Shown one piece after another: positions 19,642-28,316 of a stretch of 64,000 bases of DNA; positions within the stretch are counted from its first letter, which is position 1; every line of letters begins with the position of its first letter. Origin of the DNA: Gammaproteobacteria bacterium. GTDB lineage: Bacteria; Pseudomonadota; Gammaproteobacteria; DSM-16500. The stretch lies in assembly GCA_021324305.1 (NCBI GenBank), contig JAJPJI010000034.1:44902-108901 (forward strand), in the 5' to 3' direction. Both the position numbers and the translations under genes were made by a program. The notes under the pieces are model-generated. The model was not told the DNA's origin, did not search any database, and saw only the letters and a list, made by a program, of their open reading frames with translations.

Positions 19642-20621
19642 TCGGCAGACGTCTGGTCGATCAATGGCTTAAACAGAATCATACCATTACCATCATTGGC
19701 CGTTCACAGCAGCATATACAGAATGTGTTTGGCTCGAAAGTGCTGGCTGTGACATGGGACAAGCTGACTTCGGAAGCATTGAAATCAACCGAGGTCATCG
19801 TCAATCTTACAGGCGAGAATGTAGGCGGCGCTTCCTGGAGTCAAAAGCGCAAGCACGAAATTGTAAACAGCCGGGTTGGCAGCACCAAAAAAATCGTCAG
19901 TATATTGAGTGAGATCACGGAAAATCCACCCAGACTGTTTAACGCGAGCGCAATTGGTGTTTATGGTCTGCAAACGGCTGAATCGGCAGTCCTTCCGCCG
20001 GCTTTTGATGAAGATGCCAACATCGATTGGGATCATCCAAAGGATTTCATGTCCCTGGTTGGCCGCCGCTGGGAAAAAGCAGCCGATCCTGCCATACAGC
20101 AAGGCATTAATGTCGTGTTTTTACGTTTTGGCGTGGTGTTGTCTATGGCTGGCGGAGCCTTGCCTGAATTGATCAAGCCATACAAATATTACCTGGGTGG
20201 CACCATAGGCACAGGGTTCCAGCCGATTAGCTGGGTTGTGATTGATGATGTCGTGCGCGCCATTGATTTTCTGTTAAGCAAGCCTGATGCCAGCGGGCCG
20301 TTCAATATCGTTGCGCCTGGAGCTGTTTCCCAGGCAGTGTTCGCGCGCATACTGGGCAGTAATTTGAATAGCACCAGTTTTATGCGAACACCTGCATTTT
20401 TATTAAAAATGATCTTTGGAGAAATGGCTGAAGAGTTGATATTGAAAGGCCAGAATGTTTATCCAAAGCGTCTATTGGAAATGGGATTCAAATTTGCCTA
20501 TCCGGAACTCGAATCCGCCTTGAATCATGTCTTGGTAAGAGAAGCTTCATCCGGCGGGAAAATGAAACCGGCTGCTTCATGGCTATCGCAACTAATGGAT
20601 AAATTTAAGAAAAAAAGATAG
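19608..20621 (+). CDS. TIGR01777-family NAD-dependent epimerase-like protein (YfcH-like)
   Basis: 337-residue short-chain-dehydrogenase-like protein with an N-terminal Rossmann fold: [18 protein letters not shown] (GxxGxxG), [26 protein letters not shown] and the NASAIGVYG segment with the catalytic-tyrosine position, ending with the extra C-terminal SDR-type domain ([16 protein letters not shown]). The YfcH/TIGR01777 group is conserved but of unclear reaction. Its ATG lies 34 bases inside hemL. Confidence 0.9.
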   Translation: MHRVIAGGTGLIGRRLVDQWLKQNHTITIIGRSQQHIQNVFGSKVLAVTWDKLTSEALKSTEVIVNLTGENVGGASWSQKRKHEIVNSRVGSTKKIVSILSEITENPPRLFNASAIGVYGLQTAESAVLPPAFDEDANIDWDHPKDFMSLVGRRWEKAADPAIQQGINVVFLRFGVVLSMAGGALPELIKPYKYYLGGTIGTGFQPISWVVIDDVVRAIDFLLSKPDASGPFNIVAPGAVSQAVFARILGSNLNSTSFMRTPAFLLKMIFGEMAEELILKGQNVYPKRLLEMGFKFAYPELESALNHVLVREASSGGKMKPAASWLSQLMDKFKKKR

Positions 20622-20665
20622 ATCCCGCTGTGCAGCGTAATCACCCATCAGGTCGCTAAAATCCG

Positions 20666-20699
20666 CTTAATAATCCCTTAAGGCGACGCGTGGTATGTT
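20666..20699 (+). promoter_or_regulatory. PmrA box with -10 element
   Basis: CTTAAT-AATCC-CTTAAG at 20666-20682 matches YTTAAK-N5-YTTAAK at every base. A -10-like TATGTT follows after 11 bases (20694-20699), which would start transcription near 20706. That excludes the in-frame GTG at 20690 as start and supports ATG 20744 for the gene below. Confidence 0.6.
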
Positions 20700-20743
20700 C
20701 AAAAAAATATGGATATTTGAATTGGCCGCCTGCGGGGTGTCGC

Positions 20744-22816
20744 ATGAAGGGATTATGGACATGGGCAACGGAAAAAGTTTCTTCAATCAAATCCGGAATC
20801 AGTTATACATTTTCGGTTATATCCTCAACGTATCACACGATTACTTCTCTGCCTGCCGTTAGAAATTTTGCTTATTCATTTGGTGTGAAGGGATGGGAAG
20901 GTGCGACGCGTCCGTTTGATCCTTACAATGTTACAAAAATGGCTGGCTCGCCAAAATCAAGAAGCTCCCTGAAAGCATCATTTGCAGCAAATGTGATTTA
21001 CTATCTGAGTTTTGCGCTGCTGTATGAGGTAACTTATCAATCCATTGTATCTGCATTCTCGGATGAGGATGACTCGCTGGCTGAGTCTTCAGCTTATTTC
21101 ACCATGAGCACGTTTGCGTTGGTTGGCCTTGGCGGTTTGATGCTGCACCGTTATTACGATAATACAGTGATTAATCTCGCGCTTGCCAAGCAGGTCGCTG
21201 ACGAGAATCCAACCAGTCATCATTATAAACCGTGCGGTTGTGATGAAGGCGCGATTATTTCAGCAGGACTGTTCAGTTCATTGAATTTGTCAGGCAAGTT
21301 ATTATCAATATGGATTGCCTCGTATCTTCCCGTGATCAGGTATCTGACGCCGTTGGCTTACGCCTATGCGTATGGTGAAAGCCTTGCTGAATATCCATAT
21401 AGTTCAGTTGGTGTATGCACTAGGCACAGGGCAGAAGAATTGGCCAAGCATAATGCTTATTCGCTGGGAATAGGCGCGTCACTATATGCAGTGGGTGAAT
21501 TGATTACCTATCTGATATACAGACAGACCGGTGTAAATAGTTTTTTTATCAGTAATGCAGTTTATGCAGCTATCTATCCCTGGTTTGTGACGTCCGTCCT
21601 GTTAAGAGACCGGCCGTTGCCAGGCGATGAGCAGGGTGTGGATTTTTTTTATTATCATCGCTATGTTTTGCAGCATATGGCAGACAATATTGGCAAACAG
21701 ATTATTCCCCTTTTGCAAAATACCAAGAAAACCGTCGACTGGAGAAAGTATTTGCAGCAAGCGGCAGAATTTGCCCCGGTCCGATGGACAAAAACAGCCT
21801 TGTCTTATGATTTGTATGGCGACTGGCATACGCTGGATGGTTTTCTTGCGAGCCCTGCAAACATGATTTTTTTCGATGAATATTATGCAATGACCAGGCA
21901 GCAATTGAACAAGATCATTGATTTGCGCGACAAGCCGGTGTTGAAACGGCCCCTGAAGGAAATGCCGATGGCTATCATCGCCCCGATTGTGCCAGTGATT
22001 CCCGACAAGATAACGAAATTTGTGATGACCGATGCTTATAAGCGTCTGATTAAAATTATCTTCGATGCATGGCTGGAAGATCCGCTAAAGAGTACGCGGG
22101 ATGGTCTTGAATATGTGAGGAAGGTGCAGGAAAGAACAAGAATAAAAGTGGTAACACACGATGCGAAACGCCTGAAGGAATTGCTTGCGGACGCCATCGG
22201 TACGGAAATTTCCAGTCCTGAAAAAAAATCATTAATGATTGCAGACGGTCATGAGGAACAGAAGAAGGAAGTCAAAACAAATGAAAACAAACGCAATGAT
22301 TCCATCAGGGATGAAAAATCATTGCAAAAGGAGTCGGTCGTTGGCTGTATGCTGATCAATGAATATGACGGTTCAGAAAAATCTCTTGGTGTAATCCCCG
22401 TCAGATTAAACGAAGATCAGCGGGTTTCCCATCCGGTCAGCCTGGCAAGTCAGAGTATATTCTCAGGGAGTATTCAGGGGCAGGAAAAATTGCCGGCGCA
22501 TGAATCTTCAGGGCAGAGAGCCGCAGTGACAGAAAGTTCTCCGGTGCAGGGAATGGAACCTGTAGAAAAATCGGCGAGGAAAAAAACGTTGAGTGATTTT
22601 ATTATGGATGACTACCGTGGAACCGGTGAAGAGTATCGGATGAAAGAGAAAACCTTGATGAAACCGGCGCTAAAAAAGAGTGAATTATCTCATGCTTTTG
22701 TTGACAGGGAGGCATTGCAAAAACATAACATGCATGCATCCATTGGCGCTGTCCAGGTGAAAGGTACAAGTGAGTCTGAAAAAGGTTCGGAGATGAATTT
22801 GCGACAATCGCATTAG
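20744..22816 (+). CDS. Large membrane protein of unknown function, candidate type IV effector
   Basis: 690 residues from ATG 20744 (GGGGTG 4 bases upstream; the frame also has GTG at 20690 but the promoter evidence argues against it). Residues about 80-310 contain five or so hydrophobic segments in pairs (VIYYLSFALLYEVTY, FALVGLGGLML, LLSIWIASYLPVI, AVYAAIYPWFVTSVLL). A soluble part follows, and the last 200 residues are charged, Lys/Glu/Ser-rich and probably disordered, ending in a polar tail. Unknown family. Membrane hairpins plus a long hydrophilic C terminus fit host-membrane-targeted Dot/Icm substrates. The perfect PmrA box supports that, but it is inference. Confidence 0.75.
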   Translation: MKGLWTWATEKVSSIKSGISYTFSVISSTYHTITSLPAVRNFAYSFGVKGWEGATRPFDPYNVTKMAGSPKSRSSLKASFAANVIYYLSFALLYEVTYQSIVSAFSDEDDSLAESSAYFTMSTFALVGLGGLMLHRYYDNTVINLALAKQVADENPTSHHYKPCGCDEGAIISAGLFSSLNLSGKLLSIWIASYLPVIRYLTPLAYAYAYGESLAEYPYSSVGVCTRHRAEELAKHNAYSLGIGASLYAVGELITYLIYRQTGVNSFFISNAVYAAIYPWFVTSVLLRDRPLPGDEQGVDFFYYHRYVLQHMADNIGKQIIPLLQNTKKTVDWRKYLQQAAEFAPVRWTKTALSYDLYGDWHTLDGFLASPANMIFFDEYYAMTRQQLNKIIDLRDKPVLKRPLKEMPMAIIAPIVPVIPDKITKFVMTDAYKRLIKIIFDAWLEDPLKSTRDGLEYVRKVQERTRIKVVTHDAKRLKELLADAIGTEISSPEKKSLMIADGHEEQKKEVKTNENKRNDSIRDEKSLQKESVVGCMLINEYDGSEKSLGVIPVRLNEDQRVSHPVSLASQSIFSGSIQGQEKLPAHESSGQRAAVTESSPVQGMEPVEKSARKKTLSDFIMDDYRGTGEEYRMKEKTLMKPALKKSELSHAFVDREALQKHNMHASIGAVQVKGTSESEKGSEMNLRQSH

Positions 22817-22891
22817 ATGTACAGATTCAGGCACGATCAATTGCCAGTGCCGGAGCACGAAATTGCGCATCCGGGCACTTCTTTCAGTAGT

Positions 22892-23329
22892 TTAATGTCC
22901 AATAATGCCAAATGGTTTGACGACCACCAGGATCACGATTGCAGCCAGGAAAAGCACAGGGATCTCATTCACGATACGGTAAAACACATGTCCATGCCGG
23001 TTACGGTCTACCTTGAAAGCAAAAAATAATTTGCCCAGATAAAGATGATAAATAACCAGCAGAAAGACTAGTCCAAGTTTGATATGCAGCCAGATATTCT
23101 GCATGTATGCCTGTGGATTGTAGCTGATCAGCCAGAGGCCAAACAGAATGGTAAAGACAGCGCCTGGGGTGGTAATCCCGAAATACAGCTTTCTTTCCAT
23201 GATCTTGAAGCGTTCTATACTGATGCTATCAGTCGCCATTGAGTGGTAAACAAACAGGCGTGGCAAATAAAACAGACCGCTAAACCATGTCACCATGAAA
23301 ATAATATGAAACGCTTTTACCCAGAGCAT
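22892..23329 (-). CDS. hemJ: HemJ-type protoporphyrinogen IX oxidase
   Basis: 145-residue inner-membrane protein with four hydrophobic helices, oxidising protoporphyrinogen IX to protoporphyrin IX. Features: the helix-1 histidine in VKAFHIIFMVTWFSGLFYLPRLFVYH, PGAVFTILFGLWL, and the HIKLGLVFLLVIYH segment with invariant Lys and His. GAGGAGG 6 bases before ATG is a strong ribosome-binding site. It is on the strand opposite to hemL but in the same neighbourhood. Confidence 0.94.
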   Translation of the reverse strand: MLWVKAFHIIFMVTWFSGLFYLPRLFVYHSMATDSISIERFKIMERKLYFGITTPGAVFTILFGLWLISYNPQAYMQNIWLHIKLGLVFLLVIYHLYLGKLFFAFKVDRNRHGHVFYRIVNEIPVLFLAAIVILVVVKPFGIIGH

Positions 23330-23469
23330 CGTATCCTCCTCAAAATTGACTGGAATTATACCTGCAACAATTCAAAATGCGAAGTTCGGCGGCGGGAAGT
23401 AAATGACAGATTTGTAATTTCACCGTCATCATTTCGTGTGGATCTGACGTGTATGCTTTCGACATAAGA

Positions 23470-23586
23470 ATGATTCATCGGTCCATGCAGATACGAGACG
23501 AGGCCGATAACGCAGAGTTACTTGATATTAGCGACAAGATTGTACGTTTCGCAAATGACATCCGTGCAATTCTGCTGCACAGATAA
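23470..23586 (+). CDS. Possible small protein (38 aa)
   Basis: A short open frame between hemJ and ahpD reading MIHRSMQIRDEADNAELL and on to ILLHR. It would form one amphipathic helix with balanced charges. No ribosome-binding site I would trust (CATAAGA). A GC-rich hairpin (GTCCGGGC-AAG-GCCCGGAC, 23594-23612) follows directly. Composition looks more coding-like than the surrounding intergenic DNA, nothing more. Confidence 0.22.
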   Translation: MIHRSMQIRDEADNAELLDISDKIVRFANDIRAILLHR

Positions 23587-23618
23587 CTGGCGGTCCGGGC
23601 AAGGCCCGGACGCATTAT

Positions 23619-24149
23619 TTATCCGATTTCCCTGCCAACTGCAGCTGCATGGATGACGCTCGCAATGCGAATGGCGGATTGAATTGCCTGTTTGCTTATT
23701 CCGGCTTTTTCAAGCTGGCTGGCGTGCGCATTCATGCACATGCTGCAGCCATTGATTGCAGATACCGCAAGGCTACCCAGTTCAAAAATGATCTTGTCCA
23801 CGCCGGGATTAGTCATAACATTCATGCGTAACCTGGCTGGCATGGAACTGTAAGACTGGTCAGTCATGGAATGAGTAAACCGATAATAAATATTATTCAT
23901 GGCCATGATGGTTGCAGCCGCTTTTGTCCCATTGATTTCTTCAGGGGATAAACTGGTGCTGGCGTGATGGGTCATGGCGGTAATCATGTCCTTGTTGCGA
24001 GTGGCGTAAGCGGATGCCAGCGCAATGCTGTCTATCTGTTTTTGGCTGAGATCAGCGGAGCCGGATTCATTCAGCACGGCGCCTAAATTCAATTTAATGT
24101 CTTTTGCGAAATCGGGTAATTCATTTTTAAGCTGTTCTAAGTTTATCAT
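23619..24149 (-). CDS. ahpD: AhpD-like alkylhydroperoxidase (carboxymuconolactone decarboxylase family)
   Basis: 176 residues, all-helical CMD fold. The active site is the redox pair in INGCSMCMNAHASQLEKAGIS (CxxC with the nearby His). In mycobacteria AhpD reduces oxidised AhpC; that is likely here since the ahpC-type gene is 215 bases upstream on the same strand. GAGGAG 7 bases before ATG 24149. The intervening bases contain no gene, so the two may share a transcript with a long spacer. Confidence 0.92.
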   Translation of the reverse strand: MINLEQLKNELPDFAKDIKLNLGAVLNESGSADLSQKQIDSIALASAYATRNKDMITAMTHHASTSLSPEEINGTKAAATIMAMNNIYYRFTHSMTDQSYSSMPARLRMNVMTNPGVDKIIFELGSLAVSAINGCSMCMNAHASQLEKAGISKQAIQSAIRIASVIHAAAVGREIG

Positions 24150-24363
24150 TATTTTCTCCTCAATATGGTTCTGGGCTATTGTTTACTGCTGCGAAATTGT
24201 CATTCTTGTTTGTCGTCAAAGGCTTGTCATCGATGCGAAAGCAGGGATCCATGTTAATAACCAGGGTTCCTGTCACGCCTGATTCAAGTGTGCGCAGATG
24301 CCGGGTATTGCATCCGCGCTGCACCAGCGGCCTGGTTAGGGCCTTGCGGGAGTTTGGCTCCTC

Positions 24364-24903
24364 TTATGCAACCACTAATGTTTCTTCACCTTTCTGCCAA
24401 TTGCAGGGACAGAGTTCATCGGTCTGCAGCGCATCCAGCACGCGCAGTACTTCGCGCGGATTTCTGCCCACTTTCAGGTCGGTGACCATGGTGAAGCGGA
24501 TCACACCCTGTGGGTCGACGATGAAAACAGCTCGTTTTGCCACCCCTTCGTTTTTGTCCAGAATGCCAAATGCATCGGATAATTCACGTTTGAGGTCAGA
24601 CAGCATGGGAAACGGCAGATTGCGTAATTCATCTTTTTGCTGCTTCCAGGCAAGATGTACGAATTCGGAATCGGTGCTAACGCCAAGCAGTTGCGCATCA
24701 CGGTCAACAAACTCCTGGTTAAGATTCCCGAATTCAGCAATCTCGGTTGGGCAGACAAAAGTAAAATCCTTGGGCCAGAAAAAAATGACCAGCCATTTGT
24801 TTTTATAGGTTTTCTCGGTAATATCTGTAAACGCGGTTTTGATGTCGGAAGATACAACGCCTTTCAGGGCAAATGAAGGAAGCAAGTCGCCAGTATTTAA
24901 CAT
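24364..24903 (-). CDS. ahpC: AhpC-like two-Cys peroxiredoxin
   Basis: 179-residue thioredoxin-fold peroxidase that reduces H2O2 and organic peroxides. Peroxidatic Cys in FFWPKDFTFVCPTEIAEF near residue 50, GVSTDSEFVHLAW, FIVDPQGVIRF, and a resolving Cys in the C-terminal LQTDELCPCNWQKGE. Paired with ahpD downstream. GGAG 8-9 bases before the ATG. An OxyR-like half operator lies about 90 bases upstream, consistent with peroxide control. Confidence 0.94.
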   Translation of the reverse strand: MLNTGDLLPSFALKGVVSSDIKTAFTDITEKTYKNKWLVIFFWPKDFTFVCPTEIAEFGNLNQEFVDRDAQLLGVSTDSEFVHLAWKQQKDELRNLPFPMLSDLKRELSDAFGILDKNEGVAKRAVFIVDPQGVIRFTMVTDLKVGRNPREVLRVLDALQTDELCPCNWQKGEETLVVA

Positions 24904-24983
24904 GATTTGGTCTCCGGTAAGTTGATAGAGTCACTATAATCCGAGGTGACTGATTGATCTAATTGATAGTCTTTATTAATGCA

Positions 24984-24998
24984 ATAGATATTAACTAT
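24984..24998 (-). promoter_or_regulatory. Possible OxyR half operator upstream of ahpC
   Basis: ATAGATATTAACTAT fits the OxyR half-site ATAGntnnnanCTAT at every specified base and is symmetric. A second ATAG lies 18 bases to the left, not at the expected 22, so only one half is convincing. The 150-base gap is shared with erpA, which reads the other way. Confidence 0.4.
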
Positions 24999-25054
24999 CG
25001 ATTAATCTGGCCGGTTAATTCTGGTATAATGCAGTCTAAAACGAGGGTAGTCAT

Positions 25055-25402
25055 ATGTCTGAACCATTGATTTTTACTGAAAAAGCGGCAGCCAAGGTCT
25101 GGGAATTAATCCAGGAAGAAGGTAATTTTGACCTCAAGCTGCGTGTTTATGTCACGGGAGGCGGCTGCTCCGGCTTTCAATACGGATTTACTTTTGATGA
25201 AGCGGTACAGGAAGATGATACGGTTGTCTCCCGGTCGGTTGATTCGGCTTGCGTTCAGCTGCTGGTTGATCCCATGAGTTTTCAATATCTCGCAGGTGCG
25301 GAGATCGACTACAAGGAAGACATTGAAGGCGAACAATTCATTATTCGCAACCCGAATGCAAAAACCACCTGTGGTTGCGGCTCGTCATTTACGACGGAAT
25401 AG
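25055..25402 (+). CDS. erpA: Iron-sulfur cluster insertion protein ErpA
   Basis: A-type Fe-S carrier that delivers clusters to apoproteins such as IspG. 115 residues, standard length. The three cluster cysteines are in [13 protein letters not shown] and the C-terminal TTCGCGSSF. The first residues ([16 protein letters not shown]) fit ErpA better than IscA. GAGGG 8 bases before the ATG. It stands alone, divergent from ahpC. Confidence 0.95.
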   Translation: MSEPLIFTEKAAAKVWELIQEEGNFDLKLRVYVTGGGCSGFQYGFTFDEAVQEDDTVVSRSVDSACVQLLVDPMSFQYLAGAEIDYKEDIEGEQFIIRNPNAKTTCGCGSSFTTE

Positions 25403-25432
25403 TTTCAGCGCCGGCTATTCTAAAATATCAGT

Positions 25433-26695
25433 CTAAGCTTTTTCCTCGCCTGTTTGCAGGCGAGGGCGGGCTTCCGGTTCGCGCGCGTATCTGAAAATCA
25501 TGATCGAAAGCACTCCCCATAATCCACACGCCGTCCACAAGCCTGTTGCTCCGAGATATTCCATGACAATGGCGCCGCTCCAGGGCCCAATGAGCATGCC
25601 CATGTTGGAAGCAGTGCCTAGCAGGGACATATAGCTTCCGCGGTGAGCGGGTGAAGAAATATCGGCGATATAACTGCTGGCGGATGGGTATAAAATCATT
25701 TCTCCTAAGGTCCAGATCATGGTCAAAAGAATGATATGCCAGCCTTGAGAAGCATACAGCATTCCGGCAAACCCGATTGTGATCAGCAAGCTGCCCAGTA
25801 TGAAGTTGGTACGGTATGGCCAGTTCATGGTGGCAACATTCAGGGCTAATTCAAAAAATACGATCATGAGAGTATTAATCGTGAATAGCCAGCCGTAAAA
25901 AGCGAGAGGAAATTTCAGGTCGCGATATAAAAAGACAGCGAGTGTTGATTCGTGCTGAAAAAACACCATGGAGACTGGAGTCATGCCAAACAGAAAAATT
26001 CGCAGCAGGGGGTCATGCTTTAACCGGATAAAGCTGAATTCCATTTTATGCTGAAGTGCGGGTCGATATTTGATCCAGTGGGTGCGCGCGAGCCCGGCGA
26101 TCAGTATGGTGCTTGCCAAAAGGTTGGCAATGCCGTTGGCCAGAAAGATGGCTGCATAAGAATGAGCGGCCAGGTATCCGCCGATGGCAGGCCCGATACT
26201 CATGCCAAGGTTAATGGACAAACGATAAACGGAAAAAGTAATTTTATGCAGACCCGCGGCTGAAAGGTGGCTCACCAGGGTTTGAGAGGATGGACGATAA
26301 AGGCCGTAAGCAAACCCCCACACCAGGCACATCAGCAAAATTGCCGGATAGTGATGAATCAGCGGAAACAGGATCAGGACAATGCCATTTGCAAGCAGGG
26401 ATCCCATCATCATGCGCGCGACGCCGAGTCTGTCTACCAATCCTCCACCCAGCAGGCCGGTCAGCAGCATGCTGCCGCAAAAGGTGGCAAAGGCGAGCGA
26501 TGCCTGCGGGAGGCTGTAGCGCATATGCTGCGTCATGTACAAGACCAGAAACACAAACGCCATATTCCCGATCTGGTTCATCAAGGTGGCGCCAATCACA
26601 ACCCAGAATGCGGGTGGAAAGGATCGAATATGTGAAAAAGTTTCGCGGTAAAGACTCATGCTCGACTCGTGTAGTGTCATTTCAAGAGCATGCAT
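25433..26695 (-). CDS. MFS transporter
   Basis: 420 residues with about 12 membrane helices. The loop between helices 2 and 3 has GLLGGGLVDRLGVARMM, the family's G-x-x-x-D-R-x-G motif. RPSSQTLVSHLS and GPAIGGYLA (motif-C-like) suggest an exporter of the drug:H+ type. The N terminus has three candidate starts (26695, 26680, 26659) without a decisive ribosome-binding site; the longest is given. A hairpin CCTCGCCTG/CAGGCGAGG overlaps its 3' end. Substrate unknown. Confidence 0.9.
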   Translation of the reverse strand: MHALEMTLHESSMSLYRETFSHIRSFPPAFWVVIGATLMNQIGNMAFVFLVLYMTQHMRYSLPQASLAFATFCGSMLLTGLLGGGLVDRLGVARMMMGSLLANGIVLILFPLIHHYPAILLMCLVWGFAYGLYRPSSQTLVSHLSAAGLHKITFSVYRLSINLGMSIGPAIGGYLAAHSYAAIFLANGIANLLASTILIAGLARTHWIKYRPALQHKMEFSFIRLKHDPLLRIFLFGMTPVSMVFFQHESTLAVFLYRDLKFPLAFYGWLFTINTLMIVFFELALNVATMNWPYRTNFILGSLLITIGFAGMLYASQGWHIILLTMIWTLGEMILYPSASSYIADISSPAHRGSYMSLLGTASNMGMLIGPWSGAIVMEYLGATGLWTACGLWGVLSIMIFRYAREPEARPRLQTGEEKA

Positions 26696-26859
26696 GACAT
26701 GCTCTCATTTTTTGAATGATTGTTTCTCCGATTATACCAGCAATGACGGGCTTGATGTCTGGTTTTTCTTGCAGCTCTGCAGCTGGTGTGAATTGACTGA
26801 CAAGGGGTGTGATTCATGCTAATTTACCTGGCAAATGATAGGGAGGCCGGCAGAGGAAT

Positions 26860-28251
26860 ATGCGAGAACCAGTTCTCAGGATAGGAATTGTTGGTGCCGG
26901 ATTTTCTGGCACCGCGCTTGCGGCGAATCTGCATCGGATGTCAGGCATTCCGATCGAAATTGTCCTGATAGATAAAAGAGGTCGTTTTGGCGAGGGAGAG
27001 GCCTACAGTACACCTTATCCATTTCATTTGCTCAATGTGCGCGCTCAGGATATGAGCGCATTTGAGACCGCGCCGGATCATTTTGTCAATTGGATATCGG
27101 CTGACTGTAACGCAGGTCAGCTTCTTGAAGATGCAATCCCGATAGGTGATCAGTTTGTTCCGCGTTTATTATATGGCAATTATCTTAAATATTTATTGAA
27201 TTCCATTTTAACTGATAGCTCAGGGAGTGTCAGGTTATATCTGGAGTCTGCCGAGGTGACGGATATTCTTGGTCATGAGGATCAGACTGGCCTTGTGCTT
27301 GGCAGCGGAAAAACAATCATGGTTGATAAGGTGGTTCTTGCGCTGGGCAACAATCAACCCGCAATATTTCCATTTCCTGTTTCTGACAGCATCAACTGTA
27401 TTCATAATCCGTGGGATTTTACTGCGCCAGAAGAAATCGCGGCAAACGATCCGGTATTAATTATCGGCACGGGATTGAGCATGATTGATGCCGTATTGAC
27501 GCTTTATCATCAGAAACATAAGGGAAAAATTTTTGCTCTGTCCCGTCACGGATTACTGCCATTGCCGCATGTCGATACCAAATTGAAACTGGTTTCGCTG
27601 GGGGGAAAGGATTTCACGGGTACGCTGCGCCGGCTTGCCAGGCATGTCCGTTCTGAAAGCCTGCAACAAGTAAACGCCGGTGGTGACTGGCGTTCTGTCA
27701 TTAATGCTGTTCGTCCGCATGTACCGGCGATATGGGAAAAATCCAGTCTGACAGACAGAAAGCGGTTTCTGCGGCATTTGCTTCCTTACTGGAATATTCA
27801 TCGTCATCGCGTTCACAACAAAATTGCCGCAACACTTACGCAGCTGACAGCCCGGCAGCTGCAAATTCTTGCCGGACGTGTCCTTGAAGTGGATGGCGGC
27901 AGAGCAAAAATAAAATTGCGTCATGCTGATAAAATCATGCAATTAAATGTGAAATGGGTGATCAACTGTATGGGCCCGGCGCTTAAGATGTCAGACACGC
28001 AGCAGTGTGTGAAGACGTTGCTTCAGCAAGGGTATGCGACGCTTGATCCATTGAAACTTGGATTCGCAACCGCGCCAACAGGCGCGCTGCTCGAAGCGTC
28101 GGGAAATATATCCTCACGTTTTTATTCGCTGGGTCCGCCCACCAAGGGGATGGTCTGGGAGTGCGGCGCAGTTCCAGAGATTCGCAGGCAATGCGAGGTT
28201 TTAGCCAGACATTTGCTGCAAGGAAAGAATGCGTTAACAGATAATGTATGA
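26860..28251 (+). CDS. FAD/NAD(P)-binding protein (NAD_binding_9 type)
   Basis: 463 residues. An N-terminal FAD-binding Rossmann motif (IGIVGAGFSGTALAANLHR), then PFHLLNVRAQDMSAF typical of this family, and a second nucleotide motif VLIIGTGLSMIDAVLTL near residue 205. C-terminal MVWECGAVPEIRRQCEVLA also matches. The family includes proteins next to hydroxyacylglutathione or sulfur genes, but the reaction is unknown. AGAGGA precedes the ATG at good spacing. The sulfate-activation gene begins 65 bases downstream, so it may belong to that transcript. Confidence 0.85.
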   Translation: MREPVLRIGIVGAGFSGTALAANLHRMSGIPIEIVLIDKRGRFGEGEAYSTPYPFHLLNVRAQDMSAFETAPDHFVNWISADCNAGQLLEDAIPIGDQFVPRLLYGNYLKYLLNSILTDSSGSVRLYLESAEVTDILGHEDQTGLVLGSGKTIMVDKVVLALGNNQPAIFPFPVSDSINCIHNPWDFTAPEEIAANDPVLIIGTGLSMIDAVLTLYHQKHKGKIFALSRHGLLPLPHVDTKLKLVSLGGKDFTGTLRRLARHVRSESLQQVNAGGDWRSVINAVRPHVPAIWEKSSLTDRKRFLRHLLPYWNIHRHRVHNKIAATLTQLTARQLQILAGRVLEVDGGRAKIKLRHADKIMQLNVKWVINCMGPALKMSDTQQCVKTLLQQGYATLDPLKLGFATAPTGALLEASGNISSRFYSLGPPTKGMVWECGAVPEIRRQCEVLARHLLQGKNALTDNV

Positions 28252-28316
28252 TTGAATTTTTATGATTCTGATGGATAATGATTATCAGTATCTTGAATTT
28301 AATTGAGGACTGATAC

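Noticed and set aside
24226..24262. GTCATCGATGCGAAAGCAGGGATCCATG resembling a degenerate form of the GTCATCCCGGC repeat
   Set aside because: Too many mismatches to call as a repeat copy; noted only because the palindrome at 16220 is of the same type.
24179..24808. 209-codon plus-strand frame opposite ahpC
   Set aside because: Antisense shadow of a clear peroxiredoxin; composition is Ser/Arg-rich and family-free.
25440..25466. Hairpin CCTCGCCTG/CAGGCGAGG as terminator of the MFS gene
   Set aside because: It lies inside the last codons of the gene and has no T run on the correct strand.
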